Assembly: GCA_016937795.1 (NCBI GenBank)
Contig: JAFGVV010000006.1
Coordinates: 1-64,000 of the forward strand
DNA from: Paludibacteraceae bacterium
GTDB taxonomy: Bacteria; Bacteroidota; Bacteroidia; Bacteroidales; Paludibacteraceae
Reading direction: 5' to 3'
DNA length: 64,000 bases
Each line of letters opens with the position of its first letter. Position 1 is the first letter of the stretch. The notes below the pieces were generated by a model. It had not been told where the DNA came from. It did not search any database and worked only from the letters and a program-made list of their open reading frames with translations. Made by a program: the position numbers and the translations under genes. Shown in pieces: positions 1-8,539 of this stretch.

Positions 1-343
1 AGGCGTAAGAGATATTCCTTTCTTCCTTTTTAGACTATCTAAAATATATGCTTAACTTTTATTCCCCCCAACTTTTTGACTTGATCCCACTCTATCAAAA
101 ACACATTTTCGTGCAATCAACTGACTACAAATGCCTGATTTTAGTTCGGCATCAATGCAAAAAAGCAGCGTTCATCTTTTACTATAAAGACGCCTGCACG
201 AGCGAAAAAACACCTTCGGATGCATTCACAAATGTATGGGCTTTATGCTAACAAAAGCACTCGCGGGCAAATATACATATTACATCCACCCGTGAGTATC
301 AATTTCGCATTCGGAGCTCCTTATGTTTAATGTCAATAATTAA
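1..343. other. left-edge region, no supportable gene
   Basis: I see no convincing gene here. The 67-codon plus-strand ORF (48-251) has no recognisable motif and no ribosome-binding site. On the minus strand, TATATTTG at about 267-274 looks like a Bacteroidetes -7 box pointing off the left edge, so this may be the leader of a gene outside the window. Confidence 0.4.
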
Positions 344-1963
344 TCATCTCAAAACATGTTTTGCGTAATTATAATTGTGCAGTTTATACACTTCCACAAG
401 CATTGGCAATCGTTTCAGAAAATTCTCATAATCCTTTTTGTACGACGGCGACCACTGCACTTCGCAAAGCGCAGCCATACGTGGCAAAACCATGTATTCA
501 GCATGACGGAAATTCGGTACATATTCGGTCCATAAATTTGCCTGCACACCAATAATTCGGCTTCTTTGAGCAGCATTGAGGCCTGCAGGTATCGGATTGA
601 AGCTATAAACTTTCTCTACCGGAGAATTTCCGCCAATAGCCAAAGGTTCTGTTTTAGTCTCTTTAGTCTGATAGTGATCGAAATACAAATGAGAATTTGG
701 TGTCATAATCACATCGTGATCCATTTTGGCAGCTGCGATTCCTCCACTCATTCCACGCCATGACATTACAGTTGCATCGGGAGCCAAACCACCTTCGAGA
801 ATCTCGTCCCAGCCAATCATACGACGGCCTTTTTTATTGACAACTTTTTCGGCATAACTGATAAAATAGCTTTGTAAACGTTCTTCAGCAGAATGATGCT
901 CATCGGCTTTCAGACCCAGAGAAGCAATTCGTGCCTGACATTTTTCGCATTTTTTCCAGTTTGTTTTCGGACATTCGTCACCGCCAATATGAATATATTT
1001 CGAAGGAAAAATATCCATAATTTCATTTAGAACATCGGTAATAAATTCAAAGGTTTTGTCGTTACCCATGCAAAGCACATCATCAGACACGCCCCATTGA
1101 CGCCAAACCTGGTAAGGACCACCCGTACAACCCAACTCAGGATACGAGGCAAGAGCACCAAGCATATGACCCGGCATATCAATTTCGGGAACTACATTGA
1201 TATAACGTTCGGCAGCATAAGCCACTATTTCGCGGGCTTCGGCCTGAGTATAAAAACCTCCGTGCGGTTTTCCATCGTATTTTCCGCTATTGCGACCAAT
1301 CACGGTTTCAGTACGTTTAGAACCTATTTCGGTCAGACGCGGATATTTTTTTATTTCAATTCGCCAGCCCTGATCTTCGGTAAGATGCCAGTGAAAAGTA
1401 TTTACATTGTGCAGCGCAAGCATATCAATCCAGCGTTTAACCGAATCCACTGTGCAGAAATGACGGGCTACATCCAGCATCATACCACGATAAGCAAATG
1501 CCGGAGCATCAGAGATTTTCACTGCAGGCATCTTTACTTTTTTGGTATGAGCCACAGGAATTGATTTTCGCAGCGTTTGAATGCCGTAAAAAACACCCGC
1601 TTCGGAAGCTCCTGTAATCACAATCCCTTTTGGTGAGACTTCAATTTCGTAAGCTTCACTATTTTTCGACATCAGACCCGTTTTTAGCAAAATAGCATTA
1701 CCACCCGACTTTGCAGCTTTTGATTTCAGAAGGATACCAGTATTTTCTTTCAGATAATCAGTCAGAAAAGCAGCATTTCGCTTCATTTTTTCATTATTTT
1801 TCGGGTAAAGAATTTTTGTATTTTTAGTCAATACAAAAGCTTTCTCATTCCCCTGCTCAATGCTTAATGGCATTGGAATTACATTGTAGTTTGCGACCTG
1901 TGCCGTTGTAAAAAAAGTACCTAACAATAGCAGCATTCCGGCGATTAAAAATGATCTTCTCAT
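344..1963 (-). CDS. exported beta-N-acetylhexosaminidase, GH20
   Basis: This glycoside hydrolase family 20 enzyme would release terminal GlcNAc or GalNAc from glycans by substrate-assisted catalysis. The N-terminus (MRRSFLIAGMLLLLGTFF) is a signal peptide. Residues 25-150 fit the GH20b domain. The TIM barrel follows, with AYRGMMLDVARHF, the strand FHWHLTEDQGWRIEIK and the catalytic Asp-Glu pair in IHIGGDECPKTNW. The length of 539 residues is normal for Bacteroidetes members. A minus-strand -7 box (TATCTTTG, plus coordinates 2030-2037) lies about 70 bases before the start. It diverges from nanA, which suggests that it trims sialylated or amino-sugar glycans for the neighbouring sialic acid genes (inference). 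The enzyme class is secure; the exact glycan is unknown. Confidence 0.93.
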   Translation of the reverse strand: MRRSFLIAGMLLLLGTFFTTAQVANYNVIPMPLSIEQGNEKAFVLTKNTKILYPKNNEKMKRNAAFLTDYLKENTGILLKSKAAKSGGNAILLKTGLMSKNSEAYEIEVSPKGIVITGASEAGVFYGIQTLRKSIPVAHTKKVKMPAVKISDAPAFAYRGMMLDVARHFCTVDSVKRWIDMLALHNVNTFHWHLTEDQGWRIEIKKYPRLTEIGSKRTETVIGRNSGKYDGKPHGGFYTQAEAREIVAYAAERYINVVPEIDMPGHMLGALASYPELGCTGGPYQVWRQWGVSDDVLCMGNDKTFEFITDVLNEIMDIFPSKYIHIGGDECPKTNWKKCEKCQARIASLGLKADEHHSAEERLQSYFISYAEKVVNKKGRRMIGWDEILEGGLAPDATVMSWRGMSGGIAAAKMDHDVIMTPNSHLYFDHYQTKETKTEPLAIGGNSPVEKVYSFNPIPAGLNAAQRSRIIGVQANLWTEYVPNFRHAEYMVLPRMAALCEVQWSPSYKKDYENFLKRLPMLVEVYKLHNYNYAKHVLR

Positions 1964-2101
1964 AAGTAGTAAATGTTTTATAAGTAATGAAATATCCGGT
2001 TTTTACTAAAAAATCAAACAACCAAGTAGCAAAGATAATAATATTTCTTTATTAATGACAATTATTTAATCAACAGACTTATATATAATAAAAATTTTAA
2101 A

Positions 2102-2109
2102 TATCTTTG
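2102..2109 (+). promoter_or_regulatory. -7 promoter element of nanA
   Basis: TATCTTTG matches the Bacteroidetes -7 consensus TAnnTTTG and lies 33 bases before the nanA ATG. A clear TTG -33 element is not visible, so strength or activator dependence is uncertain. Confidence 0.5.
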
Positions 2110-2142
2110 CCCATCTAAATATTCATACAAAAATCACTGGAA

Positions 2143-3060
2143 ATGGAAAAAATCATCGGGCTAATCAACGCCCCTTTCACTCCTTTTTACGAAAACGGCG
2201 AAGTGAACCTGGAACCAATACCTGCTTATGCAGCAATGCTGGCAAAAAATGGCATTAAAGGCGTATTCATCAACGGCTCCTCAGGCGAAGGCTACATGCT
2301 CACTGAAGAAGAAAGAATGCTGCTTGCTGAAAAGTGGATTGAATCAGCCCCAAAAGATTTCAAAGTAATTGTACACGTTGGAAGCACCTGTGTAAAACAA
2401 AGCAATAAACTGGCCGCCCACGCCCAGAAAGCCGGAGCATGGGGAATAGGCGCTATGGCAAGTCCGTTTCCAAAAGCCGGAAGAATTGAAGAGCTGGTAA
2501 AATACTGCGAAGAAATTGCCTGCGGAGCACCAAACCTTCCTTTTTACTTTTACCATATTCCTGCACTAAGCGGTGTATTTCTCCCAATGTTGCCATTCCT
2601 GAAAGCAGTTGATGGACGAATTCCTAACTTCGCAGGAATAAAATACACTTTCGAAAGTATTTACGAATATAATCAATGTCGCCTTTACAAAAACAATAAG
2701 TTCGACATGCTGCACGGACAAGACGAAACCATACTTCCTTCACTGGCCATGGGTGGCGCTCAGGGCGGCATTGGTGGTACTACCAATTATAATGGTCGCG
2801 AACTTGTGGGCATAATTGAAGCCTGGAATGCCGGCGATATTGAAACTGCACGCGAAAAGCAGAACTTCTCACAGGATGTAATTAATGTCATAGTAAATTA
2901 TCGCGGAAATATCGTAGGCGGAAAACGCATCATGAAACTTATTGGTCTGGATTTAGGCAAAAATCGCACTCCATTCCAGAATATGTCTGACGAAGAAGAG
3001 CTGGCAATGAAAAAGGAACTCGAGTCCATAGGCTTTTTCGAACGTTGTAATAAATTCTGA
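2143..3060 (+). CDS. nanA: N-acetylneuraminate lyase
   Basis: This class I aldolase of the DapA/NAL family should cleave N-acetylneuraminate to N-acetylmannosamine and pyruvate in the cytoplasm. The GSSGEG motif near residue 46 binds the pyruvate carboxylate. YFYHIPALSG carries the catalytic tyrosine, and the Schiff-base lysine is in FAGIKYTFES. The QGGIGGTTNYNG stretch is typical of NAL rather than dihydrodipicolinate synthase. The length of 305 residues is usual. It is followed 180 bases later by the Kelch-symporter fusion gene, which makes a sialic acid catabolic cluster. NanE-type epimerase and kinase genes are not in the window, so the pathway must be completed elsewhere. Confidence 0.93.
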   Translation: MEKIIGLINAPFTPFYENGEVNLEPIPAYAAMLAKNGIKGVFINGSSGEGYMLTEEERMLLAEKWIESAPKDFKVIVHVGSTCVKQSNKLAAHAQKAGAWGIGAMASPFPKAGRIEELVKYCEEIACGAPNLPFYFYHIPALSGVFLPMLPFLKAVDGRIPNFAGIKYTFESIYEYNQCRLYKNNKFDMLHGQDETILPSLAMGGAQGGIGGTTNYNGRELVGIIEAWNAGDIETAREKQNFSQDVINVIVNYRGNIVGGKRIMKLIGLDLGKNRTPFQNMSDEEELAMKKELESIGFFERCNKF

Positions 3061-3091
3061 GAAACTGCATGCAAATTAACACAAAAAGACA

Positions 3092-3136
3092 AACGATAAG
3101 AATATCATAATCCCCTTATAGTGTTAACTTATCGTT
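3092..3136 (+). repeat. inverted repeat after nanA
   Basis: The arms AACGATAAG and CTTATCGTT form a perfect 9-bp inverted repeat with a 27-base loop, followed by a short T-rich stretch (AAGTTTTTT). It may be a weak terminator of nanA or an operator ahead of the symporter gene. The long loop makes either call uncertain. Confidence 0.35.
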
Positions 3137-3239
3137 ACGAAGTTTTTTCAAATGCCAAATGATTTCGAAAATGAAATTAGCTTTTCAAAAACTCAGACAG
3201 ATTAAAATCAATTGATTTATACGTATTAAACATACCGAC

Positions 3240-5777
3240 ATGAAGAACAACTTCACATTACTGCTCATTTTTCAATTGTTTTTAGTCTCTTGTCAAAGCG
3301 ACAACTCAGCAAACTCTACTAATATTCAATGGAAACAGGTCACTCCAATTAATCAAAGTAATGGCCTTTCGGCTGTTTATTCCGGTATTAATTCGGAGGG
3401 ATTGATAATTGCTGGTGGTTGCAACTTTCCTAACACGCCTGCAGCTGAAGGTGGAGTGAAGGAATTTTATGACGACATTATCGCTTTAAAAGATGGAAGA
3501 TGGCAAGGTATTGCTAAACTGCCTGTTGCATCTGCCTACGGAGCAAGTGTTAATATCGGAGACGATATATATATGATTGGAGGTACTCAAAATGGCGTTA
3601 ATTCATTACAACACACATTTAAACTCTCTGGCAAAACACTTTCTAAACTTAGTGATATGCCGGAAGGTAAGGACAATATGGGTGGAGCTGCTATTGGGAC
3701 TGACATCTATATAGTTGGAGGTTTAAGCAATGGAAAACCCAGCAATGAGGTATATTGTTATGATACCAAAAAAGATAAGTGGAGAACCATCATTCAATAT
3801 CCCGGCGAACCTCGGGTTCAACCTGTGGTAGTTGCTCAAAATGCTGCTGAAGAGAAAAGACTTTATTTGATAGGTGGGTATAACCCAATAACCAAAAACA
3901 TCATGACTGATGGCTGGTGCTATTCTCCCGGAAATAAAGAGTGGTATCCAATTTCTGATATACCTGTGGGTGCAAATGGAGGCATTGGGTTTGCTTCAGG
4001 GGTTCACGCAATTATTGTTACAGGCGGAGTTAACAAAGAGAGATTCAGCCAAGGCTTAAATATTAAAACTGACTCTTCTCGAAAAGAGTATATGACACAA
4101 GACCCTGAATGGTATAAGTTTAACGATGCGACATATGCTTATAATACCATAACAGACAGATGGTGCAAAAATGGCAATATCCCTGTAGCAAGAGCTGGTG
4201 CCGCAGTGGTTACAGGCGATGGTGGTTGGTATATAGTTCTTGGCGAAACAATGCCAGGAGTTCGTTCCGATCAGGTTTGGCATGGAAAAACAGAATCTTT
4301 ACATTCGTTTGGCTGGATCAACTGGAGTGTAATAGCCATATATCTTGTTGCAATGATTGGAATGGGTATTTTCTTTATGTTTAGAGCAAAAAGTTCTGAA
4401 GATTTTTTTAAGGCCAGTGGTCGAATTCCATGGTGGGCCGTCTCAGTAAGTATTTTTGCAACAATGCTCTCAGCAATTACCTTTATGGCAATCCCTGCTA
4501 AAACCTATGCAACCGACTGGCGATACTTCTTAATGGCTGTAACTATTTTCATTGTAGCCTTCCCTGTTGTAAAGTACTATCTTCCATTCTTCCGCAGACT
4601 AAATATCACTTCTGCGTATGAGTATTTAGAGTTTCGGTTCAATTCTACACTTCGCATAGTTTCGAGTGTTCTGTTCATAGTATTTATGACAGCTCGCATG
4701 GCACTTGTTTTGTATTTGCCTTCATTGGCGCTCACTGCAGCTACTGGTATTGACATTTATATATGTATACTTATGATGAGTATTATCACAATTATTTACA
4801 GTTCAATTGGAGGCATCGAAGCAGTAGTATGGGGCGATGTGGTTCAGGGCATAATACTTATGGGAGGTGCACTGTTTACCCTAGGATTCCTGATATTTAA
4901 CACCGATGGAAATTTTCTTCAAATAGCAATTGAAAATGATAAATTTAATATCTTTGATTTCTCATTCGACATCACTAATGCAACATTTTGGGTTGTGATA
5001 CTGGGAGGAATCGCAAATCAAATGATTTCGTACACCTCGGATCAAACCGTTATCCAGCGCTACATGACTGTTAAGAACGAAAAACAAGCCGGTAAAAGTA
5101 TTATCACAAACGGTGTTCTTAGTTTGATATCATCAGCTCTGTTTTACACCATCGGAACGGCACTCTTTACATATTTTCAAAGCCGTCCTGAGACACTTGA
5201 CATTGCTATGCCGACGGCGGATTCAATATTTCCTTTCTTTATAATGACCCAATTACCTGTTGGCATAGCAGGTATTTTGATTGCTGCAATTTTTGCAGCT
5301 TCAATGAGTACAGTATCGTCAAATATTAATTCTATTTCGACAGCCTATACCGTTGATATACATCCCCGAATATCACACAGAACTACTGATAATCAAAAAC
5401 TAAGGGCTGCCCGTATAGCAAGCATCGTTTTCGGAGTATTGGGTTGTGGTTTTGCACTAATGATGGCAACATGGAACGTGCTTTCGCTTTTTGACTGGTT
5501 TAATTCAATGCTAGGTTTATTAACCAGTGGTCTTGGGGCATTGTTCTTTATGGGTATATTCTTTGATAGAATCGATGGTCACTCTGCTTTAATAGGATTT
5601 ATAAGCGGTACTATAATTCTACTCATTATCACAATCTATACAAATGTCAACTTTATGCTTTATGGTTTTATCGGAATAATAATAATTACTGCCATATCAC
5701 TTATATTTAGTTTTATTCTCCCACAAAACAACAAAAACATTAATGGCTTAACCTGGAAGTTATTGTCAAAAAAATAG
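3240..5777 (+). CDS. Kelch (NanM-like mutarotase)-sodium:solute symporter fusion, probable sialic acid transporter
   Basis: The 845-residue protein joins two modules. It opens with a lipoprotein-like signal (FLVSC at about residues 15-19). A six-bladed Kelch propeller follows (about 30-350, repeats such as IYMIGGTQNG and IYIVGGLSNG), resembling N-acetylneuraminate epimerase NanM. From about residue 357 there are 13 or so hydrophobic helices of the sodium:solute symporter family, including FGWINWSVIAIY, IPWWAVSVSIFATMLSAITF and SSIGGIEAVVWGDVVQG. NanM converts the alpha anomer of sialic acid to beta in the periplasm, so the fusion would place mutarotation at the mouth of the transporter. Position behind nanA supports sialic acid as substrate. 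Whether the N-terminal cysteine is really lipidated or the segment is a plain signal anchor cannot be told. Confidence 0.88.
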   Translation: MKNNFTLLLIFQLFLVSCQSDNSANSTNIQWKQVTPINQSNGLSAVYSGINSEGLIIAGGCNFPNTPAAEGGVKEFYDDIIALKDGRWQGIAKLPVASAYGASVNIGDDIYMIGGTQNGVNSLQHTFKLSGKTLSKLSDMPEGKDNMGGAAIGTDIYIVGGLSNGKPSNEVYCYDTKKDKWRTIIQYPGEPRVQPVVVAQNAAEEKRLYLIGGYNPITKNIMTDGWCYSPGNKEWYPISDIPVGANGGIGFASGVHAIIVTGGVNKERFSQGLNIKTDSSRKEYMTQDPEWYKFNDATYAYNTITDRWCKNGNIPVARAGAAVVTGDGGWYIVLGETMPGVRSDQVWHGKTESLHSFGWINWSVIAIYLVAMIGMGIFFMFRAKSSEDFFKASGRIPWWAVSVSIFATMLSAITFMAIPAKTYATDWRYFLMAVTIFIVAFPVVKYYLPFFRRLNITSAYEYLEFRFNSTLRIVSSVLFIVFMTARMALVLYLPSLALTAATGIDIYICILMMSIITIIYSSIGGIEAVVWGDVVQGIILMGGALFTLGFLIFNTDGNFLQIAIENDKFNIFDFSFDITNATFWVVILGGIANQMISYTSDQTVIQRYMTVKNEKQAGKSIITNGVLSLISSALFYTIGTALFTYFQSRPETLDIAMPTADSIFPFFIMTQLPVGIAGILIAAIFAASMSTVSSNINSISTAYTVDIHPRISHRTTDNQKLRAARIASIVFGVLGCGFALMMATWNVLSLFDWFNSMLGLLTSGLGALFFMGIFFDRIDGHSALIGFISGTIILLIITIYTNVNFMLYGFIGIIIITAISLIFSFILPQNNKNINGLTWKLLSKK

Positions 5778-5822
5778 ATTTTCAGCACCATTTGAAGATT
5801 TTTTTGAATAATACTGATCATT

Positions 5823-5897
5823 ACACCATAAAAAAAGGTGTGGAATTATTTTTTTATTTCAGCAAAAAAAGGATTGGCCTCACGGTCAACCCTTTTG
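5823..5897. terminator. terminator hairpins between converging genes
   Basis: There are two hairpins. ACACC/GGTGT (5823-5842) is followed by a T-rich tract and suits the plus-strand symporter gene. AAAAAGGATTG/CAACCCTTTT (5864-5896) is roughly symmetric and can serve the minus-strand lipoprotein gene or both strands. Confidence 0.6.
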
Positions 5898-5954
5898 TCG
5901 TTAATGTAAACAAACGCATTAACTGTTAAGAGAAAATCATCATTCTTATTCTTT

Positions 5955-6872
5955 CTAATTCCAATATGTGATAATTCTGGTTTCTACGATGGGATCTGTC
6001 CATTCCGACTCAGGACCATTATTATACCTGTACTTACGACTAGTCCAGTTATTTTTTTCATCATATAAATAATCAAAATACTCCTGCTGGTAGTTGTCTT
6101 CAATTTCTGTCAAAATATCTTTTGTGTCGTTATAGCTAAGTGTTCTTACACTAATTGTCAGATCTTCATCATTGAGGTTTTCTTCTCTTACACTTTTTAG
6201 CAAAAGATACTCGTCATCCTTTTCAAACGTATGAATTCGGGTTGTTCTATAGCCTTGTCCCATAAATCCTTCTGAGTATTTCGAAAACATCCCGTTCGAC
6301 GCAAACTCCATATCTTTCATAAAACTCCATGAAGTGCTACTGCTCACCGGATACTTTCCATCGTATTTCACAATCAACGTATCCTTCTCGGTATCGTAAG
6401 TATTTATTACAAGTAAGTCATTTCCCTGAAAAACATAATCTGTGCGCCAATTATCACCTATCATCGATCTCAGGTTCGGTGTTAGTCCTGTTTCATGAAG
6501 ATGAAAAGTTGAGTTTATAACGTACTTGCCATGTGTATCATATGTAAATGTTGTTGTATTAGTACTACTTACGCTGTTGCTTACATTAGTTGTGATTTTA
6601 CTCATTAATTTACCATCAGAAGCATAATTATAAACAGTAGAATTACTATAATTATCAGAAGTATACGAGTCACTTGTCATAAAACCCTTTTCATTAAAAT
6701 CTATTCGTCTATCTCCGGTCTGTACCGATTTTACCTTGCCACGCAGTTTAAGTCTTACCAAACTGTTCGACGACCAGTAGTTCTTAAAATCTGTGTTTAC
6801 ATCCGTGGGGTCGCAACCGCTAAACACAATTGCAGCTACGATAAATAATACCCATAATAGTTTTGTTTTCAT
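5955..6872 (-). CDS. lipoprotein with YD-like repeats, function unknown
   Basis: I do not recognise a named family. The N-terminus ends in a lipobox (IVFSGC, Cys at about residue 20), so the protein should be an SPII lipoprotein. The body has tandem beta-strand units of the type YNYASDGKLMSKI, FTYDTHGKYVI and RKYRYNNG that recall YD/RHS-like repeats of extracellular beta-rich proteins. It stands alone: convergent with the symporter gene and divergent from the AraC-type regulator. A minus-strand -7 box (TAATTTTG) lies about 60 bases upstream. A ligand-binding or structural surface role is possible, but nothing in the sequence identifies a partner. Confidence 0.7.
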   Translation of the reverse strand: MKTKLLWVLFIVAAIVFSGCDPTDVNTDFKNYWSSNSLVRLKLRGKVKSVQTGDRRIDFNEKGFMTSDSYTSDNYSNSTVYNYASDGKLMSKITTNVSNSVSSTNTTTFTYDTHGKYVINSTFHLHETGLTPNLRSMIGDNWRTDYVFQGNDLLVINTYDTEKDTLIVKYDGKYPVSSSTSWSFMKDMEFASNGMFSKYSEGFMGQGYRTTRIHTFEKDDEYLLLKSVREENLNDEDLTISVRTLSYNDTKDILTEIEDNYQQEYFDYLYDEKNNWTSRKYRYNNGPESEWTDPIVETRIITYWN

Positions 6873-7040
6873 AATGTATTACATTTAAGAGTTGTTTATG
6901 TGTTGCATAAATAATTCAATCATAGCTTCGCTGCAAAATTACATTCAAACCAATATTCGGGGGTATGCAAAACGTAAATTTTATTACGCAAAACGTACAT
7001 ATTTTCAATTTAAACTCTTTTTAGTAACACTTTTTTACAT

Positions 7041-7048
7041 TATTTTTG
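7041..7048 (+). promoter_or_regulatory. -7 promoter element of the AraC-type gene
   Basis: TATTTTTG fits TAnnTTTG and lies 20 bases before the ATG, leaving only a short leader. No clear TTG -33 element is seen. Confidence 0.45.
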
Positions 7049-7067
7049 TACAAAATTTAAGAACACT

Positions 7068-8222
7068 ATGCTAAAGACCATTCTTTTACTCACTCCGGTT
7101 TACGTAACACTGTTTTGGTCTGTAGTGCTGCTAACCGACAAATCGAACTATAGCATACCGCGATCTTTTCTTTCAAAATTCATGATAGCAGCTTTTGTGG
7201 TTTATCTTTCTCACTTTTTTTTCTATTCAGGCCTTGAAAACATTTACATTGCTATTGACCCGATCTATCAGCTCAGCTCATTACTGGTATACCCGCTATA
7301 TCACGTCTACTTCCGCTTACTTACAATCGACCGGACATTCAGCATAAGAAAACACTGGAACCTCCTGCTGGCTCCTTTTATGTGTTTTATGCTTTATTCA
7401 ATTGGCGTAATTGTGGCCGATGATAATGAATATAAAATGTGGCTATTCAACCGTAATCTTAATTTTACATCATCGGCAATGCTATATCTCAAAACAATAG
7501 ATCAACTTATACGTGTATGCTTTATCATACAGGTTGTTTATGTAGTCGTTAGCAATTTTCGGCTTATTACGAAATACGGGCACAAAGCCAGTCACTTTTA
7601 TTCAAACGCAACCGATAGCTCCACAATCCGCATTACCCTGCTGAATTATTCAATGATTTTCACTGCAATTTCATCTATCACACTCGCTACACTCGGGCGC
7701 GACTTCTTCAAAAACGAATACACCGGCATTATCATTGCAGCTGTAATTTTCTCATCCATGCTTTTTTTGATTGGATGGCTGGGCGACCGGCAAAAAGTCC
7801 TGAACCCGGCTTTTGAAAGTGAGAACAGTCACGAAGAAGAAACTCAAAACGACAATTCATCTGACAACCAGCACCTTTTGATCGACAAAATTGAAACCCT
7901 GTTTACAGAGCAACAACTTTTCCTCAATAGCAAACTTAACATTCTCGACATAGCATCTGCATTAGGCAGCAACCGAACCTACATTTCATATCTTATCAAC
8001 AAAAACTTTAATCAGAATTTCTGTAGCTATGTAAATCAATACCGCATTCAGTATCTCGAAGAAAAAATGCACGAACAGCCGGAACTACCTAATCAGCAAC
8101 TTGCAGAATTGTGCGGATTCGGCTCTACCGACTCCATGAAACGCGCCGTGCTCAACAAAACAGGAATGTCGCTACAGGAATGGAAGTCGAAACGCCACAA
8201 CTCAATCATAAAAAACAGTTAA
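7068..8222 (+). CDS. membrane-anchored AraC-family transcriptional regulator
   Basis: The first 235 or so residues contain about six to seven hydrophobic helices (for example PVYVTLFWSVVLL, FMIAAFVVYLSHFFFY, LLLAPFMCFMLYSIGVIV, GIIIAAVIFSSMLFLIGWL). After an acidic linker, residues 280-375 form an AraC-type double helix-turn-helix: LNILDIASALGSNRTYISYL is the first HTH and LAELCGFGSTDSMKRAVLNK the second. The domain order (membrane sensor, then AraC DNA-binding domain) is common in Bacteroidetes and implies a one-component regulator that senses a membrane or envelope signal. No target is evident; the divergent lipoprotein gene is the nearest candidate. Confidence 0.85.
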   Translation: MLKTILLLTPVYVTLFWSVVLLTDKSNYSIPRSFLSKFMIAAFVVYLSHFFFYSGLENIYIAIDPIYQLSSLLVYPLYHVYFRLLTIDRTFSIRKHWNLLLAPFMCFMLYSIGVIVADDNEYKMWLFNRNLNFTSSAMLYLKTIDQLIRVCFIIQVVYVVVSNFRLITKYGHKASHFYSNATDSSTIRITLLNYSMIFTAISSITLATLGRDFFKNEYTGIIIAAVIFSSMLFLIGWLGDRQKVLNPAFESENSHEEETQNDNSSDNQHLLIDKIETLFTEQQLFLNSKLNILDIASALGSNRTYISYLINKNFNQNFCSYVNQYRIQYLEEKMHEQPELPNQQLAELCGFGSTDSMKRAVLNKTGMSLQEWKSKRHNSIIKNS

Positions 8223-8255
8223 TTCACGGTTCAAATCACGGAAAATCTTATAAAA

Positions 8256-8271
8256 TATGTTATATAACATA
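8256..8271. promoter_or_regulatory. 16-bp palindrome, candidate Crp/Fnr-type operator
   Basis: TATGTTATATAACATA is a perfect 16-bp palindrome. Its centre lies about 67 bases before the end of the small RNA's -7 box, close to -73 from the expected start, a usual class I activator position. Similar sites occur before the second RNA copy (32694-32709), galK, the sensor gene and pflB. The family assignment is inference from arm shape. Confidence 0.5.
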
Positions 8272-8299
8272 ATTATTCAACATGTTTTCGTTGATTTTC

Positions 8300-8330
8300 T
8301 TGGATGATATTGAAAAAAGCAATACTTTTG
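8300..8330 (+). promoter_or_regulatory. Bacteroidetes promoter of small RNA copy 1
   Basis: TTGG at 8300-8303 and TACTTTTG at 8323-8330 are separated by exactly 19 bases, a near-ideal sigma-ABfr-type promoter. The expected start is near 8337. The second RNA copy has the same spacing. Confidence 0.8.
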
Positions 8331-8336
8331 TACTGT

Positions 8337-8479
8337 GATTTTTTCATAGTATTAGATTTAAGGTTAACAAAGATTGGTAGTAAAGCGTTACTACCTTTCG
8401 CGTTTTTATAGGGTAGCTGTTTCCATTTAAACTCTATATAATTTCAGGGCTGTTCGGATTTTTCCGAATGGCTTTTTTA
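8337..8479 (+). ncRNA. structured small RNA, copy 1
   Basis: This is an independent transcription unit of about 143 nt with a strong promoter, no ORF, a structured body and an intrinsic terminator. It shares the blocks ATAGTATTAGATTTAAGG, TTAACAAAGATTGGTAG, CTACCTTTCGC, TTTTATAGGG and ATTTAAAC/CTATATAA with the minus-strand locus at 32.2-32.6 kb. Between the blocks, GGTAGTAA and TTACTACC form a hairpin. In the other copy the inner pairs differ but still pair, which supports RNA structure. The layout (Bacteroidetes promoter, compact RNA, terminator) resembles what I recall of the Bacteroidales-1 RNA family or a 6S-like RNA, but I cannot confirm membership without a covariance search. It sits upstream of purD, which has its own promoter. 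Confidence 0.75.
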
Positions 8480-8480
8480 T
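8447..8480 (+). terminator. intrinsic terminator of small RNA copy 1
   Basis: GCTGTTCGGA pairs with TCCGAATGGC (two G-T pairs), followed by TTTTTTATTTT. The same hairpin, with compensated bases, ends copy 2. Confidence 0.85.
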
Positions 8481-8481
8481 T

Positions 8482-8512
8482 TTGGTAAAAAACTAAAAAA
8501 TAGCTACTTTTG
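8482..8512 (+). promoter_or_regulatory. purD promoter
   Basis: TTGG at 8482-8485 and TACTTTTG at 8505-8512 have a 19-base spacer. The start is expected near 8519, giving a leader of about 20 nt before the purD ATG. Confidence 0.75.
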
Positions 8513-8539
8513 TAACCCGAAACATAATCCACAACCACA

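Noticed and set aside
48-251. 67-codon ORF at the left edge
   Set aside because: No ribosome-binding site, motif or codon pattern; the region looks like leader or spacer DNA.
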